From assembly GCA_045540695.1 (NCBI GenBank), contig JAZQHR010000132.1, forward strand, positions 1 through 10,409: 10,409 nucleotides of DNA, in the 5' to 3' direction. The DNA is from JAZQHR01 sp045540695 (GTDB lineage: Bacteria > Bacillota > Clostridia > UMGS1810). The notes beneath the pieces were generated by a model. That model saw nothing but the letters and a program-made list of their open reading frames with translations, was not told where the DNA came from and made no database searches. This document shows, piece after piece, positions 1 through 6,938 of the stretch. The position numbers and the translations under genes were made by a program. Each line of letters starts with the position of its first letter. The first letter of the stretch is position 1.

Positions 1-1
1 C

Positions 2-160
2 TTATTTACAGCAGTTAGAGAAAGTCATACAAGCTGTTTCTTCTTCTGTTCTTGCAGTAGAGTCTGCAACGAGGATTGATGATGCTTTGCACTCATTGTT
101 TTCTGTATGGTGGATACAATTTTTTACTTCGCATTTGATACCTGAAATAGTTTTTTCCAT
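2..160 (-). CDS. DUF1540 small cysteine-rich protein
   Basis: The reverse strand encodes a complete 52-residue protein that begins MEKTISGIKCEVKNC and ends FSNCCK. Six cysteines (C10, C15, C24, C44, C50, C51) follow the spacing typical of DUF1540: C-x4-C, an N-x-C-x-A segment (N22, C24, A26), an I-x-V strand at 29-31, then E-T-A-C-x-T-F at 41-47. The start is well supported by AGGAGA (reverse complement of 169-174) with an 8-nt spacer. Proteins of this family are common in Clostridia and Bacilli, occur as one or two copies of the motif, and have no established biochemical role; metal binding by the cysteines is only a guess. The gene is divergent from prs, so it probably has its own promoter in the shared intergenic region. 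The assignment is by motif pattern, without a profile search. Confidence 0.85.
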   Translation of the reverse strand: MEKTISGIKCEVKNCIHHTENNECKASSILVADSTARTEEETACMTFSNCCK

Positions 161-246
161 TTTTAAAATCTCCTTTTATTTCTTTTTCTTTTTTGTGGCG
201 GAATTTGTTTAAAAATCATTTTCGTCACGCATATATTATCTGCACA

Positions 247-267
247 AATGTGATAAATATTCACATT
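247..267. promoter_or_regulatory. Inverted repeat, possible operator
   Basis: AATGTGA and TCACATT form perfect 7-bp arms around a 7-bp AT spacer (254-260). The half-sites resemble CRP- or Rex-type TGTGA/TCACA arms, but those families normally use a 6-bp spacer, so no regulator is assigned. It lies just upstream of a GATAAT-like leftward -10 (reverse complement of 235-240), where it would overlap the -35 region of the DUF1540 gene. It is about 68 bp from the prs -35, so control of DUF1540 is the likelier role. Confidence 0.4.
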
Positions 268-334
268 AAATATATACAAAACTTGCGTATTTTCGCTATT
301 TGTAATAAAAAAACAAAATATTTTTAAAAATGAC

Positions 335-363
335 TTGAAAAAATATGTAAAAACGCGTACAAT
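335..363 (+). promoter_or_regulatory. Sigma-A-type promoter of prs
   Basis: TTGAAA (335-340) and TACAAT (358-363) are separated by exactly 17 bp and preceded by A/T-rich runs that could act as an UP element. The predicted transcript start near 370 gives a leader of about 80 nt before the prs ATG. This is the best vegetative promoter match upstream of the housekeeping cluster. Confidence 0.7.
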
Positions 364-433
364 ATATTATGTGAAATAACGTAAAAATTAACAACTTTTG
401 TAAAACAAAATCATTACTTCAGTAAATAATTTT

Positions 434-440
434 GGGAGGA
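434..440 (+). promoter_or_regulatory. prs ribosome binding site (decides the start)
   Basis: GGGAGGA sits 9 nt before the ATG at 450. An in-frame TTG at 432 would start inside this site and add six residues with no family support, so 450 is the start. Confidence 0.9.
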
Positions 441-449
441 TATATACAA

Positions 450-1406
450 ATGATAACACACGGCAAGAATATCAAGATTTTTACCGCAAATTCAAACCCT
501 GCTTTTGCAAAGGCTATGGCAGACCAGCTTGGGCTTGAGATTGGTAAATCAGAAGTAGGTACATTTTCCGACGGAGAGATATTTGTAAATATCGGTGAAA
601 CTGTCAGAGGTAGCGACGTATTCGTTGTACAGTCTACCTGCAATCCTGTAAATAACAACATTATGGAGCTTCTTATTATGATTGACGCGTTCAAGCGTGC
701 ATCAGCAGGAAGAATCACAGCTGTTATGCCATATTTTGGTTATGCAAGACAGGACAGAAAGGCAAAAGCCAGAGATCCAATCTCTGCTAAGCTTGTAGCA
801 GACCTTATTGCAAGTGCAGGTGCAGACAGAGTTCTTACTATGGATCTTCACGCACCACAGATTCAGGGTTTCTTCAACGTTCCCGTTGACCACCTTGTAG
901 GTGCACCTATACTTTCTAAATATTATAAAGAAAAATTTAAAGGTCTTGAGGGCGAAACAGTAGTAGTTTCTCCTGATCTTGGCAGCGTTACAAGAGCTAG
1001 AAACTTCGCGCAGAAGATTGACGTGCCAATTGCAATTATAGATAAAAGACGTCCTAAAGCAAATGTTTCTGAAGTAATGAACATTATAGGCGACATAAAG
1101 GACAAAAACGTAATACTTGTAGACGATATGATAGATACTGCAGGTACTATCACAAACGGTGCAAACGCCCTTGTTGAAAGAGGTGCAAAGAAGGTATATG
1201 CTTGTTGTACACACGGCGTGCTTTCCGGTCCTGCACTAGAGAGAATCGAAGCATCAGCTATATCAGAGCTTGTAATGCTTGATACTGTACCACTTACAGA
1301 AGATAAGAAAATCGACAAAATTAAAGTTCTTACAGCTGCACCAGTATTTGGTGAAGCTATCAGAAGAATTTACGAAGACGTTTCTGTAAGTACACTATTT
1401 AACTAA
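450..1406 (+). CDS. prs: Ribose-phosphate pyrophosphokinase (PRPP synthetase)
   Basis: This 318-residue cytosolic enzyme transfers pyrophosphate from ATP to ribose 5-phosphate, giving PRPP for purine, pyrimidine, NAD, histidine and tryptophan synthesis. Its length is standard for class I bacterial enzymes. Visible motifs: the N-terminal SGE-type segment GTFSDGEIFV (37-46); the ATP-site region YFGYARQDRK (95-104); the metal/ATP loop DLHAPQIQGFF (132-142) with catalytic-region His134; SPDLGSVTRAR (174-184), with Ser at 179 where many homologues have Gly; the KRRP flexible-loop segment (199-202); and the PRPP-binding signature VDDMIDTAGT (224-233). The start at 450 is fixed by the GGGAGGA site. 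It is the first gene of the housekeeping cluster, expressed from the promoter at 335-363, with a hairpin separating it from pth. In many Firmicutes glmU precedes prs; here DUF1540 lies upstream instead. Identification is secure. Confidence 0.98.
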   Translation: MITHGKNIKIFTANSNPAFAKAMADQLGLEIGKSEVGTFSDGEIFVNIGETVRGSDVFVVQSTCNPVNNNIMELLIMIDAFKRASAGRITAVMPYFGYARQDRKAKARDPISAKLVADLIASAGADRVLTMDLHAPQIQGFFNVPVDHLVGAPILSKYYKEKFKGLEGETVVVSPDLGSVTRARNFAQKIDVPIAIIDKRRPKANVSEVMNIIGDIKDKNVILVDDMIDTAGTITNGANALVERGAKKVYACCTHGVLSGPALERIEASAISELVMLDTVPLTEDKKIDKIKVLTAAPVFGEAIRRIYEDVSVSTLFN

Positions 1407-1439
1407 TAAATTATTACATATAACATATAATAAATGCAT

Positions 1440-1471
1440 ATACCCCCCTTCATAGTCTTGAAGGGGGATAT
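1440..1471 (+). terminator. Hairpin between prs and pth without a U-tract
   Basis: CCCCCTTCA (1444-1452) pairs perfectly with TGAAGGGGG (1459-1467) across a 6-nt loop. After a C-A mismatch the stem extends three more A-T pairs (1440-1442 with 1469-1471). The following sequence is ATTGTGCTATAT, not a T-run, so it is a weak intrinsic terminator at best. It may act as an attenuator, an RNA-processing site, or a stabiliser of the prs 3' end, while allowing read-through into pth. No convincing pth promoter is seen in the gap. Confidence 0.55.
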
Positions 1472-1494
1472 TGTGCTATATAAGAGGTGAAATG

Positions 1495-2064
1495 ATGTTC
1501 CTTATATCAGGACTTGGCAATCCCGACAAAAAGTACAACGGCACACGTCACAACATAGGCTTTGACGCTATTGACTGTATCGCGTACAAATTAAATATTG
1601 AGCTTAACAAATCGAAGTTTAAAGCCATATACGGCGAGGGTAGAATAGGAAGTGAAAAGGTTATCCTTGCAAAACCGCAGACGTATATGAATTTAAGTGG
1701 TGAAAGCATTCGTGAGATAGTAGGGTTTTATAAAATCCCAAACGAGAATATAATAATATTATACGACGACGTAAGCCTTGAGCTTGGCAAAATCCGTATA
1801 CGCAAAAAAGGCAGTGACGGCGGTCATAATGGTATAAAGTCTATAATATACCAGCTTTCAAGTGACGTTTTTCCAAGGGTGAAAATAGGACTTGGTGCAC
1901 CACCGCACAAGGATTTTGACCTTGCTGACTATGTACTTGGAAAGTTTTCAAAAGAGGATATCGACACTCTAAAGCCTTGTATGCAGGAAATGCATAACAT
2001 CGTTGAGTGCATCATAAAAAACGGCGCAGATGCCGCTATGAATAAATATAACGGAGCATTTTAA
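1495..2064 (+). CDS. pth: Peptidyl-tRNA hydrolase
   Basis: This 189-residue cytosolic enzyme cleaves the ester bond of peptidyl-tRNAs that drop off the ribosome, recycling tRNA. The family pattern is clear: GLGNP (6-10), YNGTRHN with catalytic His19 and Asn20, KPQTYMNLSGES (60-71) with Asn66, YDDVSLELGKIR (90-101) with Asp92, and the GSDGGHNG loop (106-113) with Asn112. These match the catalytic and substrate-binding positions known from E. coli Pth. Two adjacent ATGs (1492 and 1495) follow GAGG at 1484-1487. The second gives a 7-nt spacer and the usual N-terminus, so 1495 is chosen; 1492 would add one Met. The gene is 14 nt upstream of mfd, implying co-transcription, and the pth-mfd pairing is widespread in Firmicutes. 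Confidence 0.97.
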   Translation: MFLISGLGNPDKKYNGTRHNIGFDAIDCIAYKLNIELNKSKFKAIYGEGRIGSEKVILAKPQTYMNLSGESIREIVGFYKIPNENIIILYDDVSLELGKIRIRKKGSDGGHNGIKSIIYQLSSDVFPRVKIGLGAPPHKDFDLADYVLGKFSKEDIDTLKPCMQEMHNIVECIIKNGADAAMNKYNGAF

Positions 2065-2078
2065 AGGGGATAAGTAAA

Positions 2079-5000
2079 ATGCCATCAATGTTAAACCTCG
2101 TTTCGTCAAGCCCTGAGTTTAACCTTGTGTGCGACAGCGTTTGTAAGGGAGAAACACCCATCACCGTTGTCGGCACAGGCACAAGCCAGAAGGCACAGTT
2201 TATAAGTGCCATAGCTGAAAAAACGGGTAAGAGTGTGTTTGTGATAACCGCAGACGAAACTGATGCAAAAAAGATAAGAGAAGATTTAACGTATTTTTTA
2301 GATGATGAAGTAAAGCTTTATAAAACTAAAGAATACGTCTTTTTTGACGCGGACATTTCCACAAAACAGTCGGAGCTTGACAGGATATCTGTCATAAATT
2401 CAATATACCAAGGCAAAAGCGTATGTGCAAGTATGAGTGCAGTTATGCAGTATACCATAAAACGTGAGCTTTTTGAAAAATTACTTATAAAGGTAAAAGT
2501 CGGCGATACTCTCGAAATGGATGAGTTTATTAAGAAGCTTAATTTTTGTGGGTATAAGCACTCAAGTGAGGTGTCGGGCGAAGGCCAGTTTGCACATCGC
2601 GGCTCGATAGTCGATGTGTATTACAATGGCGACAAAAACCCCGTAAGAATAGAATTTTTCGGTGATGAGATAGACTCTATCCGTGAGTTTGATGTTATAT
2701 ATCAGACTTCTGTTGCAAATGTAGATGAAGTTAGCATCTGCCCCGTGAGAGAGCTTATATATGACAATTCAAAAATAGATGATGTTACAAAGAAAATCCG
2801 TTCATTGAAGAACGAAAACTTAATGGGCGATATTGAGAAATTTAATGAAGAACACTATTTTCCGTCTGCGGATAAGTACCTTCCTTTTTTCTATAGCGAG
2901 ATACCGACAGTACTTGATTACCTTGATGATTATATCATTTTCATAGATGAGCCAAATGTAACGTATGACAGGGCAAAGACTCATTTTGAAGAGCAAAACG
3001 AAATAATAACCGATATGCTAGATAAAGGTATTTTTCCAAAAACAAAAGGAGAGTATCTAAAATCGCCTGACGATGTTTTTGAGATTCTTTCCAAAAAACT
3101 CCTTGTAGGTTTAAGTGGTATATCGCACATGACGCCGGGGTATAATGCAAAGCATATTGTAAATATTTCTGTTAAAACCATGCAGTCGTACTCGGGTCAG
3201 CTAGGCTTTTTGTACGACGATTTGGAATACTGGAAAAAACACGGCTATCGTACAGTTGTGCTATTATCAAGCGAGGCAAAAGCGGATAGCCTAAAGCACG
3301 AGCTTGACGAAAGAGGCATTGAATCCACTGTTAAAATAACCCTTGATGCTATGCCCGACTACGGAAGTATATTTATCAGCGTTGGTAATATAAGCGGAGG
3401 CTTTGAATATCCTACACTAAAAAGCATTGTAGTATCTGACGGCTCGGTATTTGGTGTACCAAAGAAAAAGAAAAAATATCGTGGTGCAACCGATAAACAG
3501 AAAATACGCAGCTTTGACGAGCTTAAGGCAGGCGATTATGTCGTTCACCATGCACATGGTATTGGTCAGTATGTTGGTATAGACAGCCTTGTTGTAGAGA
3601 AAATAAGAAAAGACTATCTCAAGATTAAGTACAAATCGGGTGACTTTTTGTATGTCCCTACAAGTCAGCTTAATCTTATTCATAAATATATCGGCTCTGA
3701 AGCGAAGAATGTCAAATTAAACAAGCTTGGTGGAACCGACTGGCACAAAACTACCAGAAGGGTAAAAGAATCGGTTGAGATACTTGCAAAGGATCTTATA
3801 AACCTATATGCCGAGCGTAGCAAGATAAAAGGTCACGTGTTTTCACCTGATACACCTTGGCAGAAGGAGTTTGAGGACAGCTTTCCTTATGAGGAAACAG
3901 CAGACCAGCTTAAGTGTATTGAAGATGTAAAAAATGATATGCATGCAGGCAAGTGTATGGACAGACTTCTTTGCGGTGACGTTGGTTATGGTAAAACGGA
4001 AGTTGCTATGCGTGCGGCATTTAAATGCGTAATGGAAGGTATGCAGGTGGCGTATTTAGTACCGACCACTATCCTTGCACAACAACACTACAACACATTT
4101 AAGGCACGTATGGATGCGTTCGCAGTTGATATCGAAATGCTTTCACGTTTCCGTACCAAAAAAGAGCAATCAAAGATAGCCGAACGACTAAAAGCAGGCG
4201 GCGTGGATATAGTTATTGGCACACACAGGCTACTTCAAAAGGATATCAAGTTTAAAAATCTTGGGCTTCTTATCATAGACGAGGAGCAACGTTTTGGAGT
4301 TGCACATAAAGAAGCATTAAAGTCTATTAAAAAAGACGTATCGGTGCTTACACTTAGTGCTACACCAATACCGCGAACGCTTAATATGGCTATGTCAGGC
4401 ATCCGCGATTTGTCTGTTATAGCTCAACCGCCTCAAAACAGATATCCTGTGCAGACATTTGTACTGGAAAACAACGATATGGTAGTACAAAATGCCGTTT
4501 CACGTGAAATTAACCGTGGTGGTCAGGTGTATTATCTGTATAACCGAGTAGAGGGAATTGAGAAAAAGGCCGCCGAAATAAAGGCACTTGTGCCTGATGC
4601 TAATGTAAGCATTGCCCATGGACAAATGAGCGAGGCACAGCTTGAGAAGATTATGGTAGACCTTCTAAACGGCGAGATAGACGTACTTGTGTGCACCACC
4701 ATAATCGAAACAGGTCTTGATGTACCAAACGTAAATACCATTATCATAGAGAAATCAGACAGACTGGGACTATCTCAGCTTTACCAGCTAAGGGGCAGAG
4801 TAGGAAGGTCAAACAGACTTTCGTATGCGTATCTTATGTACGACAAAAATAAAGTGCTTGATAAAACATCACAAAAAAGGCTTCAGGCAATTAAAGAGTT
4901 TACCGAGTTTGGCTCGGGTTTTAAGATAGCTATGCGTGACCTTGAGATACGTGGCGCAGGAAACCTTCTCGGAAAACAGCAACACGGCAATATGAACCTT

Positions 5001-5513
5001 GTCGGATACGATATGTATTGCACACTTCTGGAAGAAGCGGTTAAGGAACAAAAGGGTATCGAGGTAAAAAAATCTCCTGACGTTACCATTGACCTTTTGG
5101 TTGATGCATATATTCCAAAGTCGTATATCAATGACGAAAGCACACGTATAGAGGTGTATAAGAAGATTTCTGATATAATAGATATAGACGATTACAACGA
5201 TACTCTTGACGAGATTATAGATCGTTTTGGCGATGTGCCTGATTCTGTTGTCAATCTGCTGGATATTTCGTATATAAAATCTATGGCAGAAAAAGCAAAT
5301 ATGACCGATATATCGCAAAATGGCGACCGAATCATATTTAGCGTCGGTGAAAATGTAAACCTTCGTGCAATAGTTGAAGTGAGTGATGAGTATAAGGGTA
5401 AAATACTCTTCACATCGGGTGAAAGATCATATTTAAGCTACAAATACGGCGAAAATATGCTGTCTAATATTAAAATTATATTACAAAAATTTATAAATTC
5501 TACCAATGATTAA
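2079..5513 (+). CDS. mfd: Transcription-repair coupling factor
   Basis: This 1144-residue protein is close to the length of other bacterial Mfd proteins. Mfd binds RNA polymerase stalled at DNA lesions, pushes it off by ATP-driven translocation on upstream DNA, and recruits UvrA. Visible architecture: a UvrB-like N-terminal module containing EGQFAHRGSIVDVY (about 168-181); a CarD-like RNA polymerase interaction domain beginning near residue 478 (GDYVVHHAHGIGQYVGI); a RecG-type translocase with Walker A GDVGYGKT (633-640), Walker B/motif II DEEQ (734-737), motif III SATPIPRT (760-767) and motif VI QLRGRVGR (903-910); the translocation motif RGAGNLLGKQQHG (958-970); and a C-terminal regulatory domain from about 1000. 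A GGGGA site at 2066-2070 is 8 nt before the ATG. The reading frame is intact with all helicase motifs present. It follows pth by 14 nt in the same operon. Confidence 0.98.
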   Translation: MPSMLNLVSSSPEFNLVCDSVCKGETPITVVGTGTSQKAQFISAIAEKTGKSVFVITADETDAKKIREDLTYFLDDEVKLYKTKEYVFFDADISTKQSELDRISVINSIYQGKSVCASMSAVMQYTIKRELFEKLLIKVKVGDTLEMDEFIKKLNFCGYKHSSEVSGEGQFAHRGSIVDVYYNGDKNPVRIEFFGDEIDSIREFDVIYQTSVANVDEVSICPVRELIYDNSKIDDVTKKIRSLKNENLMGDIEKFNEEHYFPSADKYLPFFYSEIPTVLDYLDDYIIFIDEPNVTYDRAKTHFEEQNEIITDMLDKGIFPKTKGEYLKSPDDVFEILSKKLLVGLSGISHMTPGYNAKHIVNISVKTMQSYSGQLGFLYDDLEYWKKHGYRTVVLLSSEAKADSLKHELDERGIESTVKITLDAMPDYGSIFISVGNISGGFEYPTLKSIVVSDGSVFGVPKKKKKYRGATDKQKIRSFDELKAGDYVVHHAHGIGQYVGIDSLVVEKIRKDYLKIKYKSGDFLYVPTSQLNLIHKYIGSEAKNVKLNKLGGTDWHKTTRRVKESVEILAKDLINLYAERSKIKGHVFSPDTPWQKEFEDSFPYEETADQLKCIEDVKNDMHAGKCMDRLLCGDVGYGKTEVAMRAAFKCVMEGMQVAYLVPTTILAQQHYNTFKARMDAFAVDIEMLSRFRTKKEQSKIAERLKAGGVDIVIGTHRLLQKDIKFKNLGLLIIDEEQRFGVAHKEALKSIKKDVSVLTLSATPIPRTLNMAMSGIRDLSVIAQPPQNRYPVQTFVLENNDMVVQNAVSREINRGGQVYYLYNRVEGIEKKAAEIKALVPDANVSIAHGQMSEAQLEKIMVDLLNGEIDVLVCTTIIETGLDVPNVNTIIIEKSDRLGLSQLYQLRGRVGRSNRLSYAYLMYDKNKVLDKTSQKRLQAIKEFTEFGSGFKIAMRDLEIRGAGNLLGKQQHGNMNLVGYDMYCTLLEEAVKEQKGIEVKKSPDVTIDLLVDAYIPKSYINDESTRIEVYKKISDIIDIDDYNDTLDEIIDRFGDVPDSVVNLLDISYIKSMAEKANMTDISQNGDRIIFSVGENVNLRAIVEVSDEYKGKILFTSGERSYLSYKYGENMLSNIKIILQKFINSTND

Positions 5514-5522
5514 AATTTCAGT

Positions 5523-5528
5523 TATAAT
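5523..5528 (+). promoter_or_regulatory. Possible internal -10 before the foldase gene
   Basis: A perfect TATAAT occurs in the 53-nt mfd-foldase gap, about 39 nt before the ATG. The best -35 at 17 bp (CTACCA, 5500-5505) matches only half the consensus and there is no extended -10 TG. It could give extra expression of the foldase gene, but in this AT-rich DNA it may be chance. Confidence 0.3.
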
Positions 5529-5566
5529 AATATTTGAGAAATTATGCAGATTGGAGAAATGCCATT

Positions 5567-6586
5567 ATGAGAAAAATAACTAAATTGTTGGCAATGTTAT
5601 GCGCGTTGTGTATGATATGCACAGCTTTGAGCGGATGTCAGGTGGTTGATACCACTGTGCTTGCTACAGTAAACGGAGAAAATATCACTAAAGCGGATTT
5701 TGATTATTACTATTACGCTGTAAAACAGACTATGCTTTCAGAGGCAAATGTATCTGAAGCAGATGCTGAAGCGTTCTGGAAGGAAACAGAGATTGACGGC
5801 AAGGCTGCTACTGAGGTTGCAAAGGAAAGAGCACTTGACGAATCAGTAAGAGCTTTCGCTCAGATGCAGAAGGCAAAAGAAATGGGTATTACTATTGATG
5901 AAGAAGGCCAGAAGGCTATAAATCAGCAGAAAAACACTCTTATCACAAACCTTGGCGGAAGAGGAGAGTACGAAGCAAGACTTAAAGAAATGGGTATGAC
6001 AGAAGCTAGTCTTGATGCATTCTTAGAGCAGAGCTATTACATGGGAATGCTTTATTCAAAGATAACTAACGAAGATGAAAAGTATGCAGTAACAGATGCA
6101 GATGCAGATGCTTATACTAAGGATAATAACATCAAAGCAAAGCATATTCTTTTCTCAACAGTAGATGAAAGCGGTGCGGCACTTCCACAGGAAGAGGTTG
6201 CAGCTAAAAAGGCTCTTGCAGATGAAACTCTAGCAAAGATAAAAGCGGGTGCGGACTTTGATGCACTTATGAACGAACTATGCGAAGACCCAGGTCTTGA
6301 AGCAAATCCTACAGGATATGAGTTTGGCAAAGGTCAGATGGTAGAACCATTTGAAAAAGCTGCTTACGCTTTAGAGATAGGTGCTGTAAGTGAAGTGGTT
6401 GAAACAAGCTTCGGTTATCATATCATAAAGAGAGTGGAAAGAACATTTGACGAAGAAACTCTTGCATCTCTAAGACAGACTTCAATAGAGGATATTCGTT
6501 TCAACTTGTACGATGCTGACATTGAAAGCTGGAAAAACGAAGCAAAAGTAGAAGTAATGGAAAAAGAGCTTGCTAAGATAAAATAA
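5567..6586 (+). CDS. prsA: PrsA/SurA-like peptidyl-prolyl isomerase lipoprotein
   Basis: The 339-residue product is predicted to be a membrane-anchored extracytoplasmic foldase. A basic N-terminus (MRKITK), a hydrophobic stretch and the lipobox L-S-G-C with lipidated Cys24 form a type II signal peptide. Residues 33-50 (ATVNGENITKADFDYYYY) match the SurA/PrsA N-terminal chaperone segment, followed by a charged, helix-rich chaperone region. A parvulin (PpiC) rotamase domain spans about 189-290, opening with IKAKHILF and closing with FGYHIIKR. Family members help secreted proteins fold after Sec export by catalysing prolyl isomerisation. GGAG at 5553-5556 is 10 nt before the ATG at 5567; an in-frame upstream start at 5534 would put extra residues before the signal peptide and is rejected. 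The gene follows mfd by 53 nt and is the last of the cluster. The symbol refers to the foldase, not to PRPP synthase, and orthology to B. subtilis PrsA is not proven. Confidence 0.9.
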   Translation: MRKITKLLAMLCALCMICTALSGCQVVDTTVLATVNGENITKADFDYYYYAVKQTMLSEANVSEADAEAFWKETEIDGKAATEVAKERALDESVRAFAQMQKAKEMGITIDEEGQKAINQQKNTLITNLGGRGEYEARLKEMGMTEASLDAFLEQSYYMGMLYSKITNEDEKYAVTDADADAYTKDNNIKAKHILFSTVDESGAALPQEEVAAKKALADETLAKIKAGADFDALMNELCEDPGLEANPTGYEFGKGQMVEPFEKAAYALEIGAVSEVVETSFGYHIIKRVERTFDEETLASLRQTSIEDIRFNLYDADIESWKNEAKVEVMEKELAKIK

Positions 6587-6599
6587 TATAGCAATATAT

Positions 6600-6629
6600 A
6601 ATGTGCGGTGGTGACATCGCACATTTTTT
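6600..6629 (+). terminator. Rho-independent terminator of the housekeeping cluster
   Basis: An 11-bp stem (6600-6610 with 6615-6625, one G-T wobble) is capped by the GNRA-type tetraloop GTGA (6611-6614) and runs into six T residues (6624-6629). It begins 13 nt after the foldase stop codon. Confidence 0.93.
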
Positions 6630-6742
6630 ATATAGGTGAATTACGACATTGTCGTTAGTTCAAGCCTTTTCCTAGTCCCGCCTAGCCTCCCTTGCCTAAA
6701 GGGATAATACTTGCCACTACATCTATTGCTTTACCCAATTTG

Positions 6743-6782
6743 CCTCCCTTGTCTAAAGGGAGGGGGACCAAACGAAGTTTGG
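6743..6782. repeat. Repeat unit B, double hairpin
   Basis: Hairpin I is an 8-bp perfect stem (6743-6750 with 6756-6763, loop GTCTA). After GGGA comes hairpin II, a 6-bp perfect stem (6768-6773 with 6777-6782, loop GAA). It is the most complete unit in the cluster. Confidence 0.8.
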
Positions 6783-6872
6783 TGGAGAGATTCAAAAAGG
6801 GACCGTATCCCAATTTCCATTCAAATCTTCCTATCAAGGTGAAGGGGGACTACATCCCTGACTTCCCTTCAG

Positions 6873-6906
6873 CCTTCCCCTTGAGGGGAAGGGGACCGCT
6901 TGCGGT
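6873..6906. repeat. Repeat unit C, double hairpin
   Basis: Hairpin I is an 8-bp perfect stem (6873-6880 with 6885-6892, loop TTGA) and hairpin II pairs 6895-6898 with 6903-6906. The layout equals unit B, with GGGACC between the stems and GGTGGA after them, but the stem bases differ while pairing is kept. It ends 32 nt before the next gene's ATG. Confidence 0.75.
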
Positions 6907-6924
6907 GGATGAGGTGTAAAACAG

Positions 6925-6930
6925 AAAGGA
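6925..6930 (+). promoter_or_regulatory. Ribosome binding site of the GCS2-like gene
   Basis: AAAGGA lies 8 nt before the ATG at 6939 and rules out the ATG at 6900, which is inside the repeat. No convincing sigma-A promoter for this gene is visible between 6630 and 6925. Confidence 0.75.
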
Positions 6931-6938
6931 ACATTGTT

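Larger units (their letters stand above)
161..449. other. AT-rich divergent intergenic region
   Basis: This 289-nt gap lies between the leftward DUF1540 gene and rightward prs. It holds the DUF1540 ribosome binding site (169-174), a poorly defined leftward promoter, an inverted repeat at 247-267, the prs promoter at 335-363, and an approximately 80-nt prs leader ending in its ribosome binding site. The prs leader shows only weak potential stems (for example TTAC/GTAA at 414-425) and no recognisable riboswitch. No open frame here looks like a gene. Confidence 0.7.
6641..6917. repeat. Cluster of GC-rich palindromic repeat units
   Basis: This non-coding stretch is distinctly more GC-rich than its surroundings and is made of hairpins. 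At its left edge ACGACA-T-TGTCGT (6643-6655) is a perfect 6+1+6 palindrome. Unit A (6686-6704) is a truncated copy with TCCCTT/AAGGGA arms. Unit B (6743-6792) has CCTCCCTT/AAGGGAGG, then GGGACC, then a second hairpin CCAAAC-GAA-GTTTGG (6768-6782) and GGTGGAGAGATTC. Unit C (6873-6917) has CCTTCCCC-TTGA-GGGGAAGG, then GGGACC, then ACCG-CTTG-CGGT (6895-6906) and GGTGGATGAGG. Between B and C, GGGA/TCCC and GAAGGG/CCCTTC (6841-6846 with 6865-6870) also pair. This matches the general pattern of dispersed palindromic repeats often seen between genes in Clostridia. No transposase is present, so any movement would depend on one elsewhere. A continuous plus-strand frame (6692-6919) crosses the region but reads as translated repeat, not protein. 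Confidence 0.8.

Noticed and set aside
432..449. Upstream TTG start for prs adding six residues
   Set aside because: The codons cover the GGGAGGA ribosome binding site itself and are not part of the conserved protein.
370..449. Possible riboswitch or attenuator in the prs leader
   Set aside because: Only 4-bp AT-rich stems can be drawn and there is no conserved aptamer pattern or terminator before the start codon.
5559..5570. Mini-ORF of three codons overlapping the foldase start by ATGA
   Set aside because: The GGAG site is only 2 nt from its ATG, too close for normal initiation, so a translational coupling role is unlikely.
6692..6919. 75-codon plus-strand open frame across the repeat cluster
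   Set aside because: The translation (for example LPPLSKGRGTKRSLVERF) is the typical read-through of GC-rich palindromic repeats. It has no ribosome binding site and no protein-like domain.
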